64,000 nt of DNA. Source: Arthrobacter sp. NicSoilC5. GTDB lineage: Bacteria > Actinomycetota > Actinomycetes > Actinomycetales > Micrococcaceae. Under the pieces are notes generated by a model. That model saw only the letters and a program-made list of their open reading frames with translations. It did not search any database and was not told the DNA's origin. The position numbers and the translations under genes were made by a program. Of the stretch, positions 1-7,284 are shown piece after piece. Every line of letters starts with the position of its first letter. The stretch's first letter is position 1. The stretch covers positions 2,604,001-2,668,000 of the forward strand of contig NZ_AP024660.1 of the NCBI RefSeq assembly GCF_019977395.1, in the 5' to 3' direction.

Positions 1-696
1 GAGGCATGGCGGCGCGTTATTGCGGCTGTGGTGGCCCGGCACCGGTCCGAGAACCCGCCGGCAGACCCCGCCGCCGATGAACTGGTGGTCAAACTGGTGG
101 TCACCCGCGGCGTCGAAGGCGAGGCGCCCACGGCCTGGGTGCAGGCGTCGCCGGCCGGGGCTGCCGGCCGCAGGCAGCGCGAAACGGGCATCGACGTCAT
201 CCTCCTTGACCGGGGCTACGACAGTGATGTGGCCGAACGGGCGCCCTGGCTGCTCCTCGGCGCCAAAACCCTTTCCTACGCCGTCAACATGGCAGCGCTG
301 CGCCATGCCCACAAACAGGGCGCCGACGACGTCATCTTCCTGTCCTCCGATGGCCGCGTGCTGGAAGGCCCCACGTCCACGGTGCTGCTTGCGCATGTGG
401 AGAAGTCCGACGACGGCACAACAGTGAAGCGCCTCATTACGCCCCAGCTGGACAGCGGCATCCTGGCCGGCACCTCCCAGGGCGCCCTCTTCGCGGCCGC
501 CAAGGCGGCGGGGTGGGAACTGGGCTACGGTCCCCTGGAGCCCCGGGACCTCATGGACGCGGATGCGGTCTGGCTGATCTCCAGCGTCCGCCTGCTGGCG
601 CCCGTAAACCGGATCGACGGCAAGGAAATCGGCACCCCGTCCGTCCAGAAGGAACTGACCGCCGAGTTGAGCGAACTTATCGCCGGCATCCACTAG
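1..696 (+). CDS. Class IV aminotransferase (aminodeoxychorismate lyase-like), 5' end outside window
   Basis: The frame is open from the first base, so this is the C-terminal 231 residues of a protein that begins upstream. It has the fold-type IV PLP-enzyme signature: the expected PLP lysine in GAKTLSYAVNM (around visible residue 89), followed by the glycine-rich LEGPTSTVLL stretch that matches the conserved E-G-x-x-N/S-V/L segment of branched-chain aminotransferases and PabC. The C-terminal GILAGTSQGALF and WLISSVRLLAPV segments also fit the family. It most likely makes 4-aminobenzoate from aminodeoxychorismate or transaminates a branched-chain or D-amino acid. The sequence does not separate these, so no gene symbol is given. 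It is co-directional with the flavoprotein gene 60 bases downstream. Confidence 0.8.
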   Translation, partial: EAWRRVIAAVVARHRSENPPADPAADELVVKLVVTRGVEGEAPTAWVQASPAGAAGRRQRETGIDVILLDRGYDSDVAERAPWLLLGAKTLSYAVNMAALRHAHKQGADDVIFLSSDGRVLEGPTSTVLLAHVEKSDDGTTVKRLITPQLDSGILAGTSQGALFAAAKAAGWELGYGPLEPRDLMDADAVWLISSVRLLAPVNRIDGKEIGTPSVQKELTAELSELIAGIH

Positions 697-755
697 GCCG
701 CAACAAGCGGCGCAATCCCTTTTCCCACTCCCGCATCACCCGTAAGGTGTGGACC

Positions 756-1220
756 ATGGACTCGCGAAACCTGCCGATTGAAAACCTGTCCTTCGACGAC
801 TGCTGGGAACTCCTCGACAATGACGCGGTGGGCAGGCTGGCCATCGTGGTGGACGAGCATCCCGAGATCTTCCCCGTGAACTACGCCGTCCACCTGCGCA
901 GCATCGTCTTCCGCACCGCACCCGGGTCAAAGCTTTGGGGCGCCAGGATGGAACGGCCGGCAGCACTGGAAATAGACGGCTACGACCCCGCATCGGAACA
1001 GGCCTGGAGCGTAGTGGTTCGCGGCGAAACGGAAATCATCGAGGACCAGGGCGTGAAGGATGCGGTGGACGCACTCGGCCTGGAACCGTGGCAGCCGGGC
1101 GAAAAGGCCCACTACGTGCGGCTGAACGCCAAAGCACTGACGGGGCGCCGGTTCCGCGTGAACCGGCCGGACATCTGGAACACCCGCCTGCAGGACCGGC
1201 GCCGCGCGTCCTTCGAATAG
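756..1220 (+). CDS. Pyridoxamine 5'-phosphate oxidase family FMN-binding protein
   Basis: This 154-residue single-domain protein resembles the split-barrel flavin-binding family (PNPOx-like, including nitroimidazole-resistance-type proteins). Typical features are the opening helix LSFDDCWELLDNDAVGRLAI, the FPVNYAVH strand that usually contacts flavin, and the IVFRTAPGSKL phosphate-binding segment. Such proteins bind FMN, F420 or heme in the cytoplasm and often reduce small molecules; the substrate cannot be told here. The frame stays open far upstream, but the ATG at 756 begins directly at the conserved domain. No strong ribosome binding site precedes it. It follows the aminotransferase gene in the same direction. 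Confidence 0.75.
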   Translation: MDSRNLPIENLSFDDCWELLDNDAVGRLAIVVDEHPEIFPVNYAVHLRSIVFRTAPGSKLWGARMERPAALEIDGYDPASEQAWSVVVRGETEIIEDQGVKDAVDALGLEPWQPGEKAHYVRLNAKALTGRRFRVNRPDIWNTRLQDRRRASFE

Positions 1221-1257
1221 CGCTGCCCGGGCAATCCGCCGTCAGCGGGCCCCGGGG

Positions 1258-1962
1258 TCAGGCGGCGGGGCCTGCCGCCTGACGTGACAGCTGTGCCTCC
1301 AGCCCGGACAGCAGGATGCCAAGTCCCTGGTCAAGCTCCGCCTCGCCGTCGTACTCTGCCAGGGCGGGAGCAAGGGCACGCAGCTTGGGGAATTCCTTCG
1401 CCGGCAAACGGTGGAGCCCCAGGCGCAACAGCACCTCGTTCTCTTCCGGATCCACCACGTACTCCTGCAGCTCGTTCAGGATGTGCCCGTAGAGGAAGCC
1501 GTAGTAGGCGCGGTAGACGTGGAGGGCATCGGCCGGCGCGAATCCTGCCGAGCCCAGCAGGGACAGGATCTGTTCCAGCGGCCGCAGCGTGCCCAGGGGG
1601 CGAAGGCCCAGGGGCGTGGAAAGGGGCCGCGTGACCAACAGGGGAACCACATTGGGATGCTGCAGGGCGAGCGCCCGCAAGCTGTGGGCGATCTTCCGCA
1701 GCTGGGCTTTCCAGTCCGGGTCCGATGGATGGATGCTTAGCTGGTTGAGTACCAGCTCGGTAACCCCGTCCAGCAGTGCGGCGCGGTTCTCGGCGTAGCG
1801 GTAGAGGCTCATCGGATCCCGGCCGAGTTCCTGCCCCAGCCGGCGCATGGTCAGGGCCTCCAGGCTTTCGGCGTCCACCAACTCCAGGGCCTTGGCCAGC
1901 ACAATGTCCCTGCTCAGCCTCGTTTTGGCCTGCCCGGGCTGGGAAGTGTTGGCGGAAGTCAT
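1258..1962 (-). CDS. TetR/AcrR family regulator with TetR-type C-terminal domain
   Basis: This is a 234-residue repressor. The N-terminal helix-turn-helix lies around residues 20-65 (VLAKALELVDAESLEALTMR, then LGQELGRDPMSLYRYAENR). The longer C-terminal domain resembles the TetR_C ligand-binding class rather than the short AcrR type. The ATG at 1962 was chosen over the upstream GTG at 1977 because AGGA (1974-1971) sits eight bases before it. An inverted repeat in the divergent promoter region to the right is the likely operator, so autoregulation and control of the small gene at 2185 are expected. The ligand is unknown. Confidence 0.85.
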   Translation of the reverse strand: MTSANTSQPGQAKTRLSRDIVLAKALELVDAESLEALTMRRLGQELGRDPMSLYRYAENRAALLDGVTELVLNQLSIHPSDPDWKAQLRKIAHSLRALALQHPNVVPLLVTRPLSTPLGLRPLGTLRPLEQILSLLGSAGFAPADALHVYRAYYGFLYGHILNELQEYVVDPEENEVLLRLGLHRLPAKEFPKLRALAPALAEYDGEAELDQGLGILLSGLEAQLSRQAAGPAA

Positions 1963-2023
1963 CACAAAGGTCCTCACTGGCGGCCCTCGTCCCGAAGTAA
2001 CTGGGACGGTTGCCTCATATCTG

Positions 2024-2051
2024 GTCTACAGGTAAAGTCTACATCGTAGAC
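2024..2051. promoter_or_regulatory. Probable TetR operator (GTCTAC half-sites)
   Basis: A perfect inverted repeat, GTCTAC-ATC-GTAGAC, occupies 2037-2051. A third GTCTAC half-site lies 13 bases upstream at 2024-2029. The element sits between the divergent tetR gene (start 1962) and the small gene at 2185, which is the usual place for a self-regulating TetR operator. Binding by this regulator is an inference. Confidence 0.65.
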
Positions 2052-2184
2052 AAGATGAACTCTTGAGCTTTTCGGGACCTCTCAAGGAAAGCGGCTACAC
2101 AATCCTTTGCCACCTTGTGCAGGGCATCGAGGTTCGCCGCTGGAGCCTACCGGCGGCACCACGCACCGAGCGAAGGGACGCCTC

Positions 2185-2439
2185 ATGGCCAATTCGCAGT
2201 TTGATCTTTTCCTCCACGAAGCCACCTACGCAGACAATGCCTCGGAAGCCAGCCTGGACCGCGACCGCCTCTACGGGCTGTACACCAGCTGGTGCTTCGT
2301 CAACGAGCAGCCCACCGGCACCGAGTCCAGTTTCTGGGCTGCCATGAAACACAAAGTCTCGGTTCGCCGCAACGGACTGCGCATGAAGGGGCCGGCCGCT
2401 GCGGACTACATCCTCAGCAGCTACCCGCGGCTTGTTTAA
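2185..2439 (+). CDS. Small conserved-type hypothetical protein (84 aa)
   Basis: I do not recognise a named family. The start ATG at 2185 follows a good ribosome binding site (GAAGGGA, 2172-2178). The protein is soluble, has no signal peptide or membrane segment, and contains an aromatic-rich core (RLYGLYTSWCFVNEQPTG, then SSFWAAMKHK). This core loosely resembles the winged-helix segment found at the C-terminus of phage and plasmid primases, a weak impression only. It is transcribed divergently from tetR with the operator between them, so it may be a target of that repressor. A hairpin terminator follows 51 bases after the stop. Confidence 0.6.
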   Translation: MANSQFDLFLHEATYADNASEASLDRDRLYGLYTSWCFVNEQPTGTESSFWAAMKHKVSVRRNGLRMKGPAAADYILSSYPRLV

Positions 2440-2490
2440 GGCCCCCCGGGCTGCCAACGGGCCGCAGGGTAACCAGCGGCGCACGATGAC

Positions 2491-2522
2491 ATGCTGTGGC
2501 ACTTTTGTGCCGCAGCATTTTC
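2491..2522. terminator. Intrinsic terminator between convergent genes
   Basis: Twelve-base arms (2491-2502 and 2507-2518) pair completely, with one G-U pair, around a TTTT loop. A short T run follows. It lies between the 84-residue gene and the convergent OpgC gene, so it may serve both strands. Confidence 0.8.
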
Positions 2523-2577
2523 ATGCCCTGATGCACCCTGGAACCAGGCAAAGGGGCCGTCCCCCAGGCGGGAATCC

Positions 2578-5046
2578 CTAGGTGGGAATGATCCGGAAAA
2601 GGAACCTGGTGCGGACCATCACCCACAACAGGCCCAGGACCACGGCGTAGGCCGCGGTGTTGAGGAAGATGCTCTGCTGCTGGAGCGCCGGGATGTTTGT
2701 GACGACGGCGATCAGCACCACATGCATGATGAAGACATACAGCGTGGCGCGGCCCAGCGGAATCAGGAACCAGCCCAGGGCACGCTCCACCGGTTTCCAG
2801 TAAGCGCTGAGGAACGCGTAGGCGGCTACCACCAGGACCAGGACGTTGAACAGCCGGCCGGGCGCCAGGTAGGTCCGGCCGAAGAGTGCGTCATACATGG
2901 CGCGGTAGGAGGCGTCCGGCATGAGCGCCAGGCGGACGTCGTAGTTGTTGGCCAGGTACGGATTCCCCCAGGACAGGAAGGCCAGCGCAAACGCTGCCGC
3001 AGTGCAGGCCGCCACCACCCACGTGTGCGCCGACAACCACGCAACGATGCTGCGGCGGTAGTAGCCAACAACCAGGCCGAGGACGAAAAGCACCTGCCAC
3101 ACCAGCAGGGGAAACGAGTCCTCAAACTGGGATGGCAGGATCCTGAACCGGGTCACGGCGCCCACTGCGTACACGGCGAACGTCGCCAGCAAAACCCAGA
3201 CGGCCTTGCCACGGTTCAGCGCCGCAAGGATCAGCGGGCTGGCCAGCAGGAGTACCACATACAGTCCCATGACGTTGAACTGCCAGGGACCGAACTGCAG
3301 CAGCACGATGGCCGGCAGCACCTGCGGCGGCACGGGGAACTGGAACAGCGACGACATGCCGGCGTAGAGGTCGTAGGTCCGGCCGGCACCGCTGTGTCCC
3401 GCGCCGCCGGTCCCCTGGTCCACGAACGTGGTCAGGGCCTCAGTGTGGAAGAACGGGAGCAGGGAAAGAAGGAAGACGCCGATCAGCACGGCCAGGGCGG
3501 TCACGTAGAGCTTCCCGGCCCGGCGGGACGTCAGGTCCACCACCCGGCCGAAGTCCTCCTTGGCCTTGGGCCCGTACACCATGCCCACCACCAGGCCGGA
3601 GAACAGGACGAACAGCTCCGCGCCTGACACGAAGCCCACCGCCTCCTGGGTGAGCAGCTGGAACAGTGAGGCCATGCCCAAGTGGTTGACCACCACAAAG
3701 ACAATGGCCAGTCCGCGCAGCAGGTCCACCCGCGAATCCCTGGTGGAAGGGTCCTGGTAGCTCCAGGACGTGGCGGTGTTGATCCGGCGGGGAACCTGCC
3801 ACAGGGCCACCAGGAGGATGACCATGGCGGCACCAACGGTCCAGGGGGCGGCGCCGGAAAGCGTGTTGGCCCGCACGTAGGTGCCCGTGGACGCCACATC
3901 CGTGACAGGGCCGGTGACCATCGGCGATGCCTTCAGCCTGTCCAGGGCGGCCTTGGCAATATCCGGGCTTCCCGTGAGCAGCCAGCTTATACTTGCCACG
4001 CCGGTATCCCGCGTGCTGGTCCGCTCGTCCCACACCACGGCGGCCGTCCCGGCGAAAGCGGGTGACGTGGCAGTGGCCACCACCTGGTCCCACCAGCCCG
4101 TCTTGATGTCCGCCTCGGGCGCCCCACCGGACGCAGGGCTGTAGAAGGCCGAAGTCTGGAGGAGGAAAGGCTTTTTGCGTCCCTCGGCGTAGGTGCCGTA
4201 GAAGTTTTCGCCGCCGGAGGCCGTCAGCATCTCCTGGAGTTCGCCCGGACGCGGCGTCGTGTTGACGGCGGCCCCGCCGGCAGTGTCGTCGTGATAGGCG
4301 GTCAGGCCCACCCAGTCCACGGCGTCATCGCCCGGGTAGTAGGGGGCATAGGCGCTGTCGCTTCCGTTCCAGGTCCCGTCCCCGTTCGTATCCAGGAGGG
4401 AAAACCCGTCGCTTCCCGGCTGCGGGGCATTCCGGTTCCGTTCAAAGGGGTAGTCCTTGCCCAGGTAAGGCGCCCACACCATGGCGGCCCGGCCGCCGTC
4501 GTCCTTCTTGAAGGCTGCCGCCACGGCCTGGAAGGCCTGCCGGTACGTGGCCGGCTGCTGGCCCCAGGCCACCCAGCTGGCATTCATATCGGGGGCGAAC
4601 CGGACCAGCAGTTGGCCCTTGAACCCCGATGTCAGGTCGCGGACCTGGGCTGCGAACGCTTCCGCCTCCGCGGGGCCGAGCTGGTCCAGGGGCACCGACG
4701 GCTTCACCGTGAGCAGGGCGTGGGCGCCTTTGGCTGCAGTCTGCTGCAGGAAGCCGTCGATGTCATTCCGCTCCGATTCGCGGTACGGAATGGTGATGTC
4801 GTGGCCGAAGACGGCGGGGCCGGCGCCCAGCCTGTCGCTGAAGCCCGCGGCCGTATCCTCGCCCCACTCGAGGACCGCCCCCAGCCACGGCTTGCCCTTG
4901 TCCGGTGCAGCAGGCGCCGCGTGCGCCGGGCCCGCCGGGACCACCAGGGCCAGGAGGGCGATGAACGCCGCGGCGAAAAAGGCTGCGATGGATCGCGGAC
5001 GGTTTCGCCGGATGGCGGCGTGGTGGTGCGATACGTGTGCCCGCAT
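2578..5046 (-). CDS. Secreted GH26-like domain fused to OpgC-type membrane acyltransferase
   Basis: This 822-residue fusion starts with a signal peptide (basic stretch, hydrophobic 20-38, AHA|A near 43). An extracellular region (about 50-390) resembles GH26 beta-mannanases (YRQAFQAVAAAF, WVGLTAYHDD). A membrane segment near 402-418 leads to a multi-pass OpgC/acyltransferase-3 domain (437-822) with RVDLLRGLAIVFVVVNHLG. OpgC proteins transfer succinyl or other acyl groups to periplasmic glucans in Gram-negatives; in an actinobacterium an exported glycan is the likelier acceptor. In the glycosidase part the usual acid/base HEMN reads PDMN (D153), and the expected nucleophile position in KKPFLLQTSAF is Gln297, so it may only bind glycan. 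The ATG at 5046 begins the signal peptide; the ribosome binding site is weak. An in-frame ATG-like start further up (5154) would bury it. Confidence 0.8.
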   Translation of the reverse strand: MRAHVSHHHAAIRRNRPRSIAAFFAAAFIALLALVVPAGPAHAAPAAPDKGKPWLGAVLEWGEDTAAGFSDRLGAGPAVFGHDITIPYRESERNDIDGFLQQTAAKGAHALLTVKPSVPLDQLGPAEAEAFAAQVRDLTSGFKGQLLVRFAPDMNASWVAWGQQPATYRQAFQAVAAAFKKDDGGRAAMVWAPYLGKDYPFERNRNAPQPGSDGFSLLDTNGDGTWNGSDSAYAPYYPGDDAVDWVGLTAYHDDTAGGAAVNTTPRPGELQEMLTASGGENFYGTYAEGRKKPFLLQTSAFYSPASGGAPEADIKTGWWDQVVATATSPAFAGTAAVVWDERTSTRDTGVASISWLLTGSPDIAKAALDRLKASPMVTGPVTDVASTGTYVRANTLSGAAPWTVGAAMVILLVALWQVPRRINTATSWSYQDPSTRDSRVDLLRGLAIVFVVVNHLGMASLFQLLTQEAVGFVSGAELFVLFSGLVVGMVYGPKAKEDFGRVVDLTSRRAGKLYVTALAVLIGVFLLSLLPFFHTEALTTFVDQGTGGAGHSGAGRTYDLYAGMSSLFQFPVPPQVLPAIVLLQFGPWQFNVMGLYVVLLLASPLILAALNRGKAVWVLLATFAVYAVGAVTRFRILPSQFEDSFPLLVWQVLFVLGLVVGYYRRSIVAWLSAHTWVVAACTAAAFALAFLSWGNPYLANNYDVRLALMPDASYRAMYDALFGRTYLAPGRLFNVLVLVVAAYAFLSAYWKPVERALGWFLIPLGRATLYVFIMHVVLIAVVTNIPALQQQSIFLNTAAYAVVLGLLWVMVRTRFLFRIIPT

Positions 5047-5209
5047 GCTGACAAGGACCCCCCGGTACTCATTGCTCTGGATACGGGGCGGCGCCCCCGG
5101 TAAGAACTTTATCGGCCCATGGGCATAACCCGTGCCGTGACGCGGACGGCTCAATTACGGAACATGACGACGGCGGCGATGCGGCCGGGCGCGGCAGGTG
5201 TTACGTTTT

Positions 5210-5325
5210 TGGGGAGTAATGAGTACCGGCGCCAAGCCCTGACTTGCCGGTCGGCAACCCTCCCTTTCGCGGCGGGGTGCCTCAGGTGAATACTCGGCAT
5301 ATCGACCGATTCGAGCTGCAAGCGT
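5210..5325 (+). promoter_or_regulatory. SAM-IV riboswitch
   Basis: The core closely follows the actinobacterial SAM-IV consensus as I remember it: ATGAGTACCGGCGCCAAGCC (5219-5238), then GCCGGTCGGCAACCCTCC and a GGGGTGCCTCAGGTGA closing segment. The outer stem is GAGTA (5214-5218) paired with TACTC (5291-5295), and a downstream pseudoknot-capable tail runs to about 5325. S-adenosylmethionine binding is expected to repress the DUF1737-rhodanese-metZ operon, since the riboswitch ends just before the AAGGAG ribosome binding site at 5331-5336. The SAM-IV rather than SAM-I class is judged by pattern only. Confidence 0.85.
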
Positions 5326-5343
5326 GAGAGAAGGAGATCCGTC

Positions 5344-5619
5344 GTGTCCGACGCACCCGCCCCTGACGAAAGACTGTCCTACCGCCTGATTACGGGCGCG
5401 GACAACCGTGAATTCTGTGAGCGGATCTCCGCTGCACTCGCCGATGGCTACGTCCTGCACGGCAGCCCGGCGGCGACCTTCAACGGCACCACCGTCATCG
5501 TGGCGCAGGCAATCGTCCTTCCGGCCGCGATCGCTTCAGCCGACGCCGCCGTGGCCACCGCCGTGGACCAGCTCGATGCCGAATTTGAGGGCGAGTTCGA
5601 CGGCGAGGGCCACGCATGA
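5344..5619 (+). CDS. DUF1737 domain protein
   Basis: This 91-residue protein starts at a GTG placed seven bases after a strong AAGGAG site. Residues 8-60 (LSYRLITGADNREFCERISA, then ALADGYVLHGSPAATFNG) match the DUF1737 pattern, a small alpha/beta domain of unknown function. A short acidic tail follows. It is the first gene after the SAM-IV riboswitch and its stop overlaps the start of the rhodanese gene (ATGA), so it is made together with the sulfur-assimilation enzymes. An accessory role in homocysteine synthesis is inferred only from this context. Confidence 0.75.
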   Translation: MSDAPAPDERLSYRLITGADNREFCERISAALADGYVLHGSPAATFNGTTVIVAQAIVLPAAIASADAAVATAVDQLDAEFEGEFDGEGHA

Positions 5620-6026
5620 GCTACGCGGGAGACCTGACGCCGCAGGAAGCCTGGGCCAAGCTGGAGCAGGGCGCCATCCTGGTGGATGTCCGCACCGAGG
5701 GCGAATGGGCCCACATCGGCATCCCGGACACCAAGGCGACGGACAACGATCCCCTGTTCATCCAGTGGACCTTCCCCGGCGGCATCCCCAACCCGGACTT
5801 CGTCAAGGACCTCCAGGAGCAGGCGCCGGAGGATCCCCACGCGGAACTGCTGTTCCTGTGCCGGTCCGGCCAACGGTCCATCGCGGCCGCGACTGCCGCC
5901 ACCCAGGCCGGCTTCACCGCGTACAGCGTGCTGGAGGGCTTCGAAGGCGAGCCCGACCGCTATGGCGAGCGGACCGTCAATGGCTGGAAGAACCGCGGCC
6001 TCCCCACCAACCTCGGAAAGAACTAA
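5616..6026 (+). CDS. Rhodanese-like sulfurtransferase
   Basis: A 136-residue single rhodanese domain with the start motif ILVDVRTEGEWAHIGIP and the active-site loop LLFLCRSGQRS, where Cys82 would carry the persulfide. The loop has the six-residue C-R-S-G-Q-R form typical of sulfur-transferring rhodaneses. The gene overlaps DUF1737 by four bases and is followed immediately by metZ. This order suggests that it delivers or handles sulfide or sulfane sulfur for the MetZ reaction. The middle region (PLFIQWTFPGG) is longer than in minimal rhodaneses. Function beyond the family is inferred from the operon. Confidence 0.85.
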   Translation: MSYAGDLTPQEAWAKLEQGAILVDVRTEGEWAHIGIPDTKATDNDPLFIQWTFPGGIPNPDFVKDLQEQAPEDPHAELLFLCRSGQRSIAAATAATQAGFTAYSVLEGFEGEPDRYGERTVNGWKNRGLPTNLGKN

Positions 6027-7235
6027 GTGACCTTCAACCCAGACGCCCCCGGCTGGAACCCCGACACCCAGGCAGTCCGCGGAGGCCTGGACCGCTCCAA
6101 CTTCCAGGAAACATCCGAGGCCATCTTCCTGAACTCAGGGTTCGTCTACGAATCCGCCGCGGCAGCCGAACGCGCCTTCACCGGCGAGGACGAGCGCTTT
6201 GTCTACTCCCGCTACGGCAACCCGTCCGTGGCCACCTTCCAGGAACGGCTCAGGCTGCTCGAAGGCACCGAAGCATGCTTCGCGACGGCGTCGGGCATGT
6301 CCGCCGTGTTCACCGCGCTGGGCGCCCTGCTGGCTGCGGGCGACCGGGTGGTGGCCGCCCGGTCACTGTTCGGTTCGTGCTTTGTGATCCTGAACGAGAT
6401 CCTGCCCCGTTGGGGTGTGGAGACGGTCTTCGTGGACGGCCCGGACCTGGACCAGTGGCGCGAAGCCCTGTCCAAGCCCACCACCGCCGTCTTCTTCGAG
6501 TCCCCGTCGAACCCCATGCAGGAGATCGTGGACATCGCCGCCGTCAGCGAACTGGCGCACGCGGCCGGGGCCACCGTAGTGGCGGACAACGTCTTTGCCA
6601 CTCCCCTGCTGCAGCGCTGCGGGGACCTCGGCGCCGACGTGATCGTCTACTCCGGCACCAAGCACATCGACGGGCAGGGCCGGGTGATGGGCGGAGCCAT
6701 CCTGGGCACCAAGGAATTCGTCGACGGACCGGTGAAGCAGCTGATGCGCCACACCGGCCCCGCGCTTTCCGCTTTCAACGCCTGGGTCCTGACCAAGGGC
6801 CTGGAGACCATGGGCCTGCGCGTCAACCACTCCTCGGCCACCGCACTCCGGCTCGCAGAATGGCTTGAGGAACAGCCGGCGGTGAGCTGGGTCAAGTACC
6901 CGCTCCTGAAGTCGCACCCGCAGTACGGGCTGGCGGCAAAGCAGATGAGTGCAGGTGGCACGGTCCTTACCTTCGAGCTCGCTCCTTCCGCCGGACGCAC
7001 GGGCAAGGAAGCGGCGTTCGCACTGCTGGACGGACTGCGGATCATCGATATCTCCAACAACCTCGGTGACGCAAAGTCCCTGATCACTCACCCCGCCACC
7101 ACCACCCACCGGGCCATGGGCCCGGAGGGGCGGGCCGCCATCGGCCTGAGCGACGGCGTGGTCCGGCTCTCGGTGGGGCTCGAGGACCCGGAGGACCTCC
7201 TCCGCGACCTGGAACAGGCGCTGAAGCAGATCTAG
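6027..7235 (+). CDS. metZ: O-succinylhomoserine sulfhydrylase
   Basis: This 402-residue protein belongs to the Cys/Met-metabolism PLP-dependent family. It has SRYGNPSVATFQERL near residue 61, the GTEACFATASGMSAV phosphate-binding region, ADNVFATPLLQ with the cofactor-contacting Asp, and the Schiff-base lysine K212 in YSGTKHIDGQGR. The C-terminal SVGLEDPEDLLRDLEQAL is typical. MetZ condenses an activated homoserine with sulfide to give homocysteine for methionine synthesis; an O-acetylhomoserine preference cannot be excluded. The GTG start lies directly after the rhodanese stop codon, so translation is probably coupled. The operon is controlled by the SAM-IV riboswitch at 5210, a logical feedback by the end product. 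Confidence 0.9.
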   Translation: MTFNPDAPGWNPDTQAVRGGLDRSNFQETSEAIFLNSGFVYESAAAAERAFTGEDERFVYSRYGNPSVATFQERLRLLEGTEACFATASGMSAVFTALGALLAAGDRVVAARSLFGSCFVILNEILPRWGVETVFVDGPDLDQWREALSKPTTAVFFESPSNPMQEIVDIAAVSELAHAAGATVVADNVFATPLLQRCGDLGADVIVYSGTKHIDGQGRVMGGAILGTKEFVDGPVKQLMRHTGPALSAFNAWVLTKGLETMGLRVNHSSATALRLAEWLEEQPAVSWVKYPLLKSHPQYGLAAKQMSAGGTVLTFELAPSAGRTGKEAAFALLDGLRIIDISNNLGDAKSLITHPATTTHRAMGPEGRAAIGLSDGVVRLSVGLEDPEDLLRDLEQALKQI

Positions 7236-7284
7236 CGGGGGCGGGACCAGATCCGCCTGGCCAAATACAGATGTCAGTGCCTCG

